In this document: in pieces, positions 33,401 through 39,570 of the stretch | Position numbering within the stretch: the stretch's first letter is position 1 | Layout: each line of letters begins with the position of its first letter | Source of the DNA: Methyloprofundus sp. | Lineage (GTDB): Bacteria; Pseudomonadota; Gammaproteobacteria; Methylococcales; Methylomonadaceae | DNA: 39,570 nt | NCBI GenBank assembly: GCA_012960135.1 | Contig: DUBW01000089.1 | Location: 1,000-40,569 of the forward strand | Reading direction: 5' to 3' | Notes under the pieces: model-generated | What the model was told of the DNA's origin: nothing | Seen by the model: the letters and a program-made list of their open reading frames with translations, nothing else | Database searches by the model: none | Position numbers and translations under genes: made by a program

Positions 33401-33808
33401 AGTACACACCTGTTCGTATGGGAAAATAATCTTATGGTCTATTTTACATAAAAGAGTAGTCTATAGCAGTGCTTGATTCTGTATGGCGCTGTTGAATTGC
33501 TCCAGAGGGGTATTAAGAATAATCATATGGCTAGTGAGTGCATTCGATTATAATCAGCTTATATAAAAAATTCTTCAATGGGTTGACTAGATTTAACTAA
33601 GGAACGCGGATGAAATAAGTTAAGCACCTGGTGCAGGATTGTTATTCGTATTCAAAGCGTAGAAATAGGAGCATAGCTATGCTACATAATTGTTTCTGCA
33701 ACACAGAAGACGAATAAAAGACAAGTCAGTTGCTTAAATTATTTCGTGCACGCTCCTAAGATCACACTATTTTTAACATCATGCTGCAAGCATTATTAAA
33801 GAGTTTCT
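33401..33808. other. Intergenic region moaB / cNMP protein
   Basis: The 408 bases hold the 164-bp palindromic element at 33597-33760 and, to its left, about 190 bases of AT-rich DNA that must carry the moaB promoter. No gene is supported. The right-hand 48 bases should hold the promoter of the cNMP-rhodanese gene unless transcription starts inside the palindromic element. Confidence 0.55.
33597..33760. repeat. Long palindromic (MITE-like) element, 164 bp
   Basis: The left arm starts CTAAGGAACGCGGATGAAAT and the complement of the right arm starts CTTAGGAGCGTGCACGAAAT. Alignment continues (AAGTTAAGC with ATTTAAGC; TTATTCGT with TTATTCGT) to a perfect central GCATAGCTATGC at 33671-33682. It has no coding potential. 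It differs in end sequence from the element at 3576-3732, but the size, the nearly complete palindromy and a central block (AAAGCGTAGAAA... against AAGGCGAAGAT...) are alike. Confidence 0.78.
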
Positions 33809-35119
33809 ATGGCTGTCAATCCTAAATCAGAACAAGGTCAGGCTCTTCGTAAATTATTTCCGATGGCAACCATGCCAGCGCAACAATTTAAAGAGTTATG
33901 TGCTGACTGTGATATAAGCAATATGCCGAAGGGAAATTTTTTATTTAACAGAGGTGATCAGACAGACGCTTTTTTTTATCTTATCGAGGGGACAGTTTCC
34001 CTAGAAGCAAATGAATTCTTACTAGACGCCATCAAGGCAGGAACCGATGTAGCGAAATTTTCATTAGCCCACCAGTTTCCGCGTAAAGTATCTGCACGCG
34101 CACTTGATAATGTGCGTTTTATTAGTCTTGGTTTGAATGTGTTTGATAAGACAGATATAGACTATAACGAAATGAAAAATGCTTATTTAGTTGAAAATGA
34201 TGACTCTGAAGCAGATGCGTCAATTGACTGGTTGGCAGCATTATTACAATCACCTGTATTTCAACGTTTGCCTGCGGTAAATTTACAGAAGGTTTTAATG
34301 AGCCTGGAAGAGGTTAAGTTCGCTAAGGGAGAGATCATTTTACGCCAGGAAGATGAGGGAGATTATTGTTATTTGATTAAAAAAGGGAGCTGCTCCCTAA
34401 GTCGAAAAGCATCGAGCCGGGCAAAAGAAATAAAATATCTGGAACTTTCCGCCGGTGATATATTTGGCGAGCACGCGATACTAGCAGATGAGCGGAGAAG
34501 CATGACGGTAACAGCTGACACCGATATGTTGGCTTCGCGTATAGATGCTGAGCGCTTTATTAAGCTTATCAAAGAGCCTGCTGTAAAATATATCGATTAC
34601 AATGATTTAAAACACGAGCGCGAGCAAAATCCTGAGTTAGTGGTTTTAGATATGCGTTCCACTGAAGAATACAAAAAAAGCCATATAGACGGTAGTCGTA
34701 ATATCCCCTTTTTCACTTTGCGGAAGTCTATTCATGAATTAATGCAGGAACCAGGCAAGATTGTCGTGATTTGTGCTGACGGCCGGACCAGTGCTGCGGT
34801 AGCTTTTGAACTGATTAAGCACAATATGAATGCTGTCGTCTTAAATCGAGGCATGCAAAGCATACCCGATGAAGCTGTTAAAGTAATGGATGAAAATCAG
34901 CCTGCGCAAGATGTCGAGGAAATTGCAGGGCCACTAGTAGTTGAGGATGTGGATTCGAAGGATATAGAATCCAGCTTGCAACAGGAAAATCAACTATTAA
35001 AAGCAAACAATGAGCGATTGGCAACTGAATTGAATTTGTTTAAAAAGCAATACAAATTGCTGTATACGCAAACGGAGAAATTAAAAGCAGCGCTGGATAA
35101 ATTAAGAGCCGCTAAGTAA
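33809..35119 (+). CDS. Tandem cNMP-binding / rhodanese / coiled-coil signalling protein
   Basis: The 436-residue cytosolic protein contains two cyclic-nucleotide-binding-like domains, about 15-115 and 143-252. The second has a good phosphate-binding cassette, IFGEHAILADERRSMTVTA, with Arg230. A rhodanese domain follows (about 262-358), with the active-site loop VICADGRTSAAV (Cys322). A charged linker and a coiled coil (about 385-436) rich in Leu and Lys end the protein. There is no HTH, so it is not a Crp/Fnr activator. The first cNMP domain lacks the cassette and may be structural. It could couple cyclic-nucleotide binding to sulfur/persulfide sensing; that is inference. Confidence 0.9.
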   Translation: MAVNPKSEQGQALRKLFPMATMPAQQFKELCADCDISNMPKGNFLFNRGDQTDAFFYLIEGTVSLEANEFLLDAIKAGTDVAKFSLAHQFPRKVSARALDNVRFISLGLNVFDKTDIDYNEMKNAYLVENDDSEADASIDWLAALLQSPVFQRLPAVNLQKVLMSLEEVKFAKGEIILRQEDEGDYCYLIKKGSCSLSRKASSRAKEIKYLELSAGDIFGEHAILADERRSMTVTADTDMLASRIDAERFIKLIKEPAVKYIDYNDLKHEREQNPELVVLDMRSTEEYKKSHIDGSRNIPFFTLRKSIHELMQEPGKIVVICADGRTSAAVAFELIKHNMNAVVLNRGMQSIPDEAVKVMDENQPAQDVEEIAGPLVVEDVDSKDIESSLQQENQLLKANNERLATELNLFKKQYKLLYTQTEKLKAALDKLRAAK

Positions 35120-35161
35120 GAACATGACACTCCTTTGGTATTGTCATGTTCTTACTTAGCG
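35110..35161. terminator. 20-bp perfect inverted repeat overlapping the cNMP protein stop codon
   Basis: CGCTAAGTAAGAACATGACA at 35110-35129 has its exact complement at 35142-35161 (12-base loop). The left arm includes the last two codons and stop of the cNMP-rhodanese gene. No U tract follows on either strand, yet the stem is strong and lies between convergent genes, so a bidirectional termination or 3'-stabilising role is likely. Confidence 0.6.
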
Positions 35162-35226
35162 ATATAAAACCTAATGGGTTGGTAAAGATTACAGACTAAA
35201 CAATGTAATCAGGCAAACGAAAGGAA

Positions 35227-35382
35227 TTATTTGATTTTTGATTCTTTGTACATGACATGTTTACGAACAACAGGGTCAAATTTTTTGATTTCCATTTTTT
35301 CTGGCATAGTACGTTTATTTTTATCAGTTGTATAAAAATGACCTGTACCTGCTGAAGAAACTAATTTTATTTTATCGCGCAT
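35227..35382 (-). CDS. rpmG: 50S ribosomal protein L33
   Basis: L33 is a small protein of the 50S E-site region. With the ATG at 35380-35382 it has 51 residues, [20 protein letters not shown]..., matching E. coli L33 after its first four residues. GGAG stands seven bases upstream; an in-frame GTG ten codons earlier lies inside rpmB and is rejected. It lacks the CxxC zinc pairs of the zinc-binding form. It follows rpmB by 13 bases, the normal order. Confidence 0.96.
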   Translation of the reverse strand: MRDKIKLVSSAGTGHFYTTDKNKRTMPEKMEIKKFDPVVRKHVMYKESKIK

Positions 35383-35395
35383 TTTTCTTCTCCAA

Positions 35396-35632
35396 TTAAA
35401 CTTTTTCGCCACGTTGGCGTAATTCTGCTAAAACAGTATCGATCCCTTTTTTATCGATGATACGCATACCTTTTGCAGATAGTCTTAAACGTACCCATCT
35501 GTTTTCACTTTCAACCCAGAACTTATGGTGGTGCAAGTTAGGATTAAAGCGTCTTTTTGTTCTATTTTTCGCGTGCGATACATTGTTTCCTGAAACAGGA
35601 CGTTTACCTGTTACTTGACAAATTTTGGACAT
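35396..35632 (-). CDS. rpmB: 50S ribosomal protein L28
   Basis: L28 is a 78-residue 50S protein. The sequence opens [20 protein letters not shown] and carries [20 protein letters not shown], typical of the family. It lacks extra CxxC pairs. It is followed by rpmG at 13 bases. A promoter candidate lies 40-70 bases upstream. Confidence 0.97.
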   Translation of the reverse strand: MSKICQVTGKRPVSGNNVSHAKNRTKRRFNPNLHHHKFWVESENRWVRLRLSAKGMRIIDKKGIDTVLAELRQRGEKV

Positions 35633-35672
35633 GATTTACCTCTAATGTGCCTTTATTCAAAGTTAGCCAGAC

Positions 35673-35701
35673 TTTATACCAAATATTTTTACCCAGGTAA
35701 A
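35673..35701 (-). promoter_or_regulatory. Predicted sigma-70 promoter of rpmB-rpmG
   Basis: On the minus strand TTTACC (35696-35701) and TATAAA (35673-35678) are 17 bases apart, each close to consensus (4/6 and 5/6). Transcription would start about 33 bases before the rpmB ATG. Confidence 0.6.
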
Positions 35702-35874
35702 CAATAATATACAATTTAGATAAAATAATCACTCTCTTATCGCTAAAAACGCGCTATACTTTACACGATAATGCGCTCTCTCCGTTATTATAAGTTGCCG
35801 GAGTCGAAAGTATGGCACTGAACGATTATTTATATTTATAAATAGTTAAAACAATTTTCAAAGAGATCAATATT

Positions 35875-36828
35875 GTGAAAATTAAATTTGGCATGGTCAT
35901 GGATTCGATTGACCACATCAATATTCAGAAAGACACCAGTTTTGCAATGTTACTAGAAGCGCAAGCGCGTAACTGGGAATTGCATTACATACAATTAGGG
36001 GATTTGTTTTTACGTAAGGGTAAAGTCTATGCGCATAGCCTGCAAATTCAGGTGCAGCGTAATGCAAAAGCCTGGTATCAGGTGATAGCACGACAGACTA
36101 TCGCTCTGGAGTCATTAGACTCGATTATTATGCGTAAAGACCCGCCAGTTGATCAGGAGTATATCTATGCGACTTATCTATTGGAACAAGCTGAGCGGCA
36201 AGGTGTTTACGTTATTAACAAACCTCAGTCTTTGCGCGATGCCAATGAAAAACTGTTTACCGCGTGGTTTCCGCAGTGCTGTGCCGATACGCTGGTCACG
36301 CGAAATGCAGGTTTGATCCGTGAATTCCTTGCCGAGCATCAAGACATTATCTTAAAGCCTCTGGATGGTATGGGGGGCGCCTCCATTTTTCGTGTGCGCA
36401 GCAATGACCCAAATATTAGCGTAATAATTGAAACCATTACCGAGTATGGTAAAAAACATGTTATGGGGCAAAAATATTTACCGGAGATAAAACAAGGCGA
36501 TAAGCGTATATTAATCGTTAATGGCGAAGCTATCCCCTATGCGCTGGCGCGCATTCCGGCTCAGGGCGAAACGCGTGGTAACCTTGCTGCTGGTGGAGTT
36601 GCACAGGGGCAGCCATTAAGCGAGCGTGATAGCTGGATTGTGCAGCAAGTGGGTCCGACCTTAAAAGCAAAGGGGCTGGTTTTTGTCGGTATCGATGTGA
36701 TTGGCGATTATTTAACCGAAATAAATGTCACCAGTCCTACTTGTGTACAAGAGCTGGATAAGCAATTTGGCATTAATATCTGTGCAAAGTTAATGGACCA
36801 TATCGAGACAGTAATCGCTAAAGCCTAG
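35875..36828 (+). CDS. gshB: Glutathione synthetase
   Basis: GshB joins gamma-glutamylcysteine and glycine with ATP to make glutathione. The 317-residue ATP-grasp protein opens MKIKFGMVMDSIDHINIQKD and contains RKDPPVDQEYIYATYLLE, the ATP-grasp loop DIILKPLDGMGGASIF, and the metal/substrate blocks KRILIVNGE and LAAGGVAQG then FVGIDVIGDYLTEINVTSPT. It starts with GTG at 35875 after GAGATC; no better ATG is available. The next gene, tonB, follows by three bases. In many gammaproteobacteria gshB is beside yqgE; here it pairs with tonB. Confidence 0.97.
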   Translation: MKIKFGMVMDSIDHINIQKDTSFAMLLEAQARNWELHYIQLGDLFLRKGKVYAHSLQIQVQRNAKAWYQVIARQTIALESLDSIIMRKDPPVDQEYIYATYLLEQAERQGVYVINKPQSLRDANEKLFTAWFPQCCADTLVTRNAGLIREFLAEHQDIILKPLDGMGGASIFRVRSNDPNISVIIETITEYGKKHVMGQKYLPEIKQGDKRILIVNGEAIPYALARIPAQGETRGNLAAGGVAQGQPLSERDSWIVQQVGPTLKAKGLVFVGIDVIGDYLTEINVTSPTCVQELDKQFGINICAKLMDHIETVIAKA

Positions 36829-36831
36829 CAT

Positions 36832-37698
36832 ATGACTGAACAAGTTTTTCAACGTCCGTCGCCTCTATCAAACAATGATACCTTATTAGTTACCCTGTTT
36901 ATTGCAGCAGTCATTCATGCTCTGCTTATATTAGGTATTAATTTTAATAAACCCAAAGCCGACAAGAGCAGTAAATCCATAGAAATTACTCTAGTTACCC
37001 GGGAGACAAAAACCCCCCCTAAAAAAGCTGAGTTTTTAGCGCAGAATAATCAGATAGGCGCAGGCGAAAAGCGTGATAGGGTGAATCCTGCGGCAAGTAA
37101 ATCAAGAAGTGCAGCAACCAAACAGGATAAACCACCGGGTCAAAAATCCAGCCGACAGCAAAAAATAGTGCATAAACACGTAATAACCCGGAACCAGTCC
37201 GAGCAAAAGATCCAAAACACTAAACAAATCAAAAAGCCTGAGGAAGCGACACGCCCCAAATTATCGATGGATGCCTTGCGCCAGCAATTAAACCAGCTAG
37301 GGGAAAAAATTCGCTACCAAAAACCCAGTAGTGATCAAAAGCGCATAAAATTCATCAATTCAGTCAGCACCCATAAATATCTTGCCGCGCAATATATTAC
37401 CGATTGGCAGCGTAAAATAGAAAGCATGGGTAATCTTAATTATCCAGCTATCGCGAAACGGCCAGGCTTTTCTAGCACCCTTACGATGGATGTCGGTATC
37501 AAGCCAAATGGCAGTATCTATAGTATACGTATCAGCAAATCATCCGGTTACCCTGCTCTGGATCAAGCTGCCAAACGTATCGTAAAGTTAAGCGCTCCCT
37601 TCCCGCCTTTACCTAAAGCATTACTGCAAGAAGTCGATGTTTTGGTGATTACCCGCGTCTGGAAATTCTCTGACGAATCAGGTTTGTATACTCGCTAA
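36832..37698 (+). CDS. tonB: TonB family protein
   Basis: The 288-residue protein has the TonB layout. A short cytosolic N-terminus leads into a membrane helix (about 20-39, with His29 inside). A long polar periplasmic linker (40-180) rich in Lys, Gln and Pro follows. The C-terminal TonB domain reads YPAIAKRPGFSSTLTMDVGI, then SSGYPALDQAAKRIVKLSAP and DVLVITRVWKF. It would transmit proton-motive energy from an ExbBD complex to outer-membrane receptors, but no exbB or exbD lies here. It begins three bases after gshB, an arrangement common in Pseudomonas-like genomes. Confidence 0.92.
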   Translation: MTEQVFQRPSPLSNNDTLLVTLFIAAVIHALLILGINFNKPKADKSSKSIEITLVTRETKTPPKKAEFLAQNNQIGAGEKRDRVNPAASKSRSAATKQDKPPGQKSSRQQKIVHKHVITRNQSEQKIQNTKQIKKPEEATRPKLSMDALRQQLNQLGEKIRYQKPSSDQKRIKFINSVSTHKYLAAQYITDWQRKIESMGNLNYPAIAKRPGFSSTLTMDVGIKPNGSIYSIRISKSSGYPALDQAAKRIVKLSAPFPPLPKALLQEVDVLVITRVWKFSDESGLYTR

Positions 37699-38206
37699 AA
37701 AAGTACAGAACAAATGCACTGGAAGCAGGAGCCTCAGCCCCGCCACCTGCCAAGCCCAATCCCTTGCTTCCAGGTTCCATTATTGTATGAATCTCCCCTA
37801 ACACTGTGCATTTTCTCGCCTGTGAATATCAATAATCAACGCAATATATTTTCTGCAACCTCCACCGAACCAAGTGCAGCAGCGATCATCCTCTGGTGAA
37901 TAAGTCTCACGCAAGAGGACGCGGAATTCCGATGAAGAATGGTAGTCCTAATCAAGGATATTCCGGAGCAAAGCGTCAACGTTCAAAAAGTGATTACAGA
38001 AGATACCGGAGGAGTTCAACTGTACTGTAACTCCCAGTTCAGAAAAAAGAAAGATGGACTAAGCTCATGAAGAGCGTAGAGGGTGTGTTTTTCTTTTCTT
38101 CGTGCTCTTCGTGATAAAGCTTTTTTTGTTATGCGATATTTCTTCGTAGGTTACATACACAGAAAATGGTATATACTGAAAATATTAAAATTACAGGGAA
38201 ATCACT
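37699..38206. other. Intergenic region with two hairpins
   Basis: No gene is supported in these 508 bases. CTGGAAGCA at 37719-37727 pairs with TGCTTCCAG at 37765-37773, enclosing a GC-rich loop: a palindromic repeat just after tonB that may end its transcript. Further right TCATGAAGAGC at 38065-38075 pairs with GCTCTTCGTGA at 38104-38114, followed after six bases by TTTTTTT at 38121-38127, a probable terminator or a repeat. The rest contains no recognisable site. Confidence 0.55.
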
Positions 38207-39130
38207 ATGTTTAGCGTTTACTTCAAGTCTTTTTTCTATCATTGGCGAACAACATGTGCTCTGGCATTCGCTACTATTTTAATATCTGGCTGCGCCACCC
38301 CAGGTTTATCAACAGACTCCTCAGCAGCAGAACTATTAGTACCCGTCACTACTGCACCTACGCATCATTATCATCAAGGTAAGTTCGTCTGGCATGATTT
38401 ACTCACTCCTGATATTGCCGCCTCGCGAAACTTTTATGGAGGGCTATTTAACTGGACTTTTGAACAACATGGACGTTATACCGTGGTGCTAAATAATGAC
38501 TTACCCATAGGCGGTATGCTCGAGATCAAACCAGAGGCAGATAAGGGAGCGGAAGCACTATGGCTTGCCTATATGTCGGTGCCCAATGTTGAAAAAGCAA
38601 GTACTTACGTTGAAGAACAGGGGGGTGAGGTAATCAAAGGTCCGCTGGCTATGCAGCATCGAGGGACGGGGGCTTTAGTTAGTGATCCTTTAGGCGCTCA
38701 GTTCCTATTGCTAAATGCTTTGGGAGGCGATCCGGCAGATTCAGAACCTGAAGTCGGGAGTTGGCTATGGAACGAATTATGGAGTAATCAACCACAGGAT
38801 AGCTTTATCTTTTATCAAAATTTAGGTCGTTATGATTCTATATTCGGGCAAAAGGATTACCAGATTTTACAGAATGAGGGCAAGTGGCGCGCCGGGATCA
38901 GGCACGTACCTGAGGCAGAATTCAAAGTGCGCTGGGTGGCATCTATCCGGGTTGCCGATCCTGCTATATTACTAGATAAAGTAAAGCAACTAGGGGGAAA
39001 AGTCTGGGTTCGTCCAGGTGAATCTGTAAAAGATGATAATAAGAATATTGCAGTTATTTCCGATAATCTGGGCGCATTCTTGATATTGCATCGCTGGCTG
39101 CCCGAAGATAAAGATTTGGCAGAGGAGTAA
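38207..39130 (+). CDS. Putative lipoprotein with two VOC (glyoxalase-like) domains
   Basis: The 307-residue precursor has an N-terminal basic/hydrophobic segment ending in the lipobox ISGC (Cys29), so it is probably a lipoprotein. Two VOC domains follow. The first (about 55-170) has KFVWHDLLTPDIAASRNFYG and GLFNWTFEQ. The second (about 180-300) has GSWLWNELWSNQPQDSFIFY and ends ISDNLGAFLILH. VOC proteins bind metals or small ligands and catalyse diverse reactions (glyoxalase, dioxygenase, bleomycin binding). A periplasmic or membrane-anchored VOC protein is unusual, and no function can be given. The next gene, also a lipoprotein, follows by 10 bases. Confidence 0.85.
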   Translation: MFSVYFKSFFYHWRTTCALAFATILISGCATPGLSTDSSAAELLVPVTTAPTHHYHQGKFVWHDLLTPDIAASRNFYGGLFNWTFEQHGRYTVVLNNDLPIGGMLEIKPEADKGAEALWLAYMSVPNVEKASTYVEEQGGEVIKGPLAMQHRGTGALVSDPLGAQFLLLNALGGDPADSEPEVGSWLWNELWSNQPQDSFIFYQNLGRYDSIFGQKDYQILQNEGKWRAGIRHVPEAEFKVRWVASIRVADPAILLDKVKQLGGKVWVRPGESVKDDNKNIAVISDNLGAFLILHRWLPEDKDLAEE

Positions 39131-39140
39131 AGAGATAAAA

Positions 39141-39377
39141 ATGCTAAGCAGATTAATATTTATTACATCTTTGCTAACAGCAACGTGGTCTTTAACCGCG
39201 TGTAGCAGTGGAGGTCAAACCCGTGCCGGATATTCAGTTTATGAAGGTTATAATTACCCCTATTACGGAGGTTATTATGGTCGTGGACTTTACAACCGGC
39301 CTACCGGCTTTGGCGGAGGAGGCCCTACCGAACCACCTGACCCCAGGCCTGCGCTTCCCGTAAACAAGGCCAAGTAA
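39141..39377 (+). CDS. Small Gly/Tyr/Pro-rich lipoprotein
   Basis: The 78-residue precursor has a signal peptide ending in the lipobox LTAC (Cys21). The mature part is a tyrosine/glycine-rich run (YNYPYYGGYYGRGLYNR) followed by GFGGGGPTEPPDPRPALP. No domain is recognised. It is 10 bases after the VOC lipoprotein and likely in the same operon, so both may sit in the same membrane layer. Such low-complexity lipoproteins are common and usually uncharacterised. Confidence 0.8.
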   Translation: MLSRLIFITSLLTATWSLTACSSGGQTRAGYSVYEGYNYPYYGGYYGRGLYNRPTGFGGGGPTEPPDPRPALPVNKAK

Positions 39378-39388
39378 TAATTAGGTAC

Positions 39389-39440
39389 CTGGAAACAAAT
39401 AATCATCCTGCCCAAATATTGGACGGTTATTTATTTCCAG
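39389..39440. repeat. Palindrome downstream of the small lipoprotein gene
   Basis: CTGGAAACAAATAA at 39389-39402 pairs with TTATTTATTTCCAG at 39427-39440 (13 of 14), with TCC/GGA pairing further in. It begins 12 bases after the lipoprotein stop and may serve as a transcript end. A further hairpin (ACTCC at 39504-39508 with GGAGT at 39515-39519, then CGCTATTTTTG) lies nearer the right edge. Confidence 0.45.
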
Positions 39441-39570
39441 ATGCCTTATGGCAAAGGGTAGTCGTTTTACGATGTATGTAATTTTCCTGTTAAAAGAATA
39501 GGAACTCCAAACGGGGAGTCGCTATTTTTGCGAAAGCTTGTTTTGGGCATCCCAGCCCAAGCAAGTGGCA

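Noticed and set aside
33597-33760. Palindromic element considered as a CRISPR or integron attC site
   Set aside because: There are no repeated spacers and no attC core triplets; the structure is a single long inverted repeat.
35383-35412. Upstream GTG start for rpmG
   Set aside because: It overlaps rpmB and extends L33 beyond its normal start; GGAG is well placed for the ATG at 35382.
37714-37899. 61-codon plus-strand ORF after tonB
   Set aside because: It crosses the hairpin at 37719-37773, is Pro/Ser-rich with no family match and lacks a ribosome binding site.

Overview
This window is chromosomal DNA of a gammaproteobacterium with moderate-to-low GC. Gene content and order are those of a free-living member of the class: rpsB-tsf, pyrH-frr-uppS-cdsA-dxr-rseP, map-glnD facing away, rnr-rlmB, rpmB-rpmG, and gshB-tonB. 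The mix of these with rpe/rpiA, a PuuD-like membrane protein, DUF4912 plus GH57 glucan-branching genes and large palindromic repeats is reminiscent of Methylococcales (type I methanotrophs), but no methane-oxidation marker lies here, so that placement is an inference.

Layout. 1-1001: the tnpA side of an IS66-type element (tnpA, a tnpB with an in-frame amber codon, the start of tnpC) ending in a GTAAGCG terminus. 1002-1907: a badly decayed IS4-like transposase, apparently the target of that IS66. 1980-12023 (minus strand): rpiA, rpe, dsbC, rseP, dxr, cdsA, uppS, frr, pyrH, tsf and rpsB, covering pentose-phosphate interconversion, disulfide isomerisation, envelope stress proteolysis, MEP isoprenoid and phospholipid/undecaprenyl synthesis, and translation. 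12311-15690 (plus): map and glnD, overlapping by GTGA. 16122-16820 (minus): the membrane half of a PuuD-like protein.

17463-23139 (plus) is the most unusual block: a DUF4912 protein, a GH57 1,4-alpha-glucan branching enzyme, a protein with two CBM21-like starch-binding domains fused to an endonuclease/exonuclease/phosphatase (EEP) domain, and a two-motif phospholipase-D-like protein. A dead glycosyltransferase gene follows on the other strand. Together this looks like an alpha-glucan locus that has acquired two phosphodiesterase-fold enzymes, a combination for which I know no described function.

23787-26864 (minus): rlmB and rnr. 27249-28985 (plus): grxC, a TetR-family regulator broken in its DNA-binding domain, and a CxxC carboxymuconolactone-decarboxylase-like protein, with two matching operator-like dyads. 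29240-33400 (minus): a DUF4442 hotdog protein, pepN, a DUF423 membrane protein and moaB. 33809-35119 (plus): an unusual cNMP-cNMP-rhodanese-coiled-coil protein. Then rpmB-rpmG (minus), gshB-tonB (plus), and two putative lipoproteins (a double-VOC protein and a Gly/Tyr/Pro-rich small one).

The non-coding DNA is rich in palindromes: two roughly 160-bp nearly fully palindromic elements (3576-3732 and 33597-33760), several REP-like hairpins, and clear intrinsic terminators after rpiA, after tsf, between rpsB and tsf, and downstream of grxC. No tRNA, rRNA or CRISPR array was seen.
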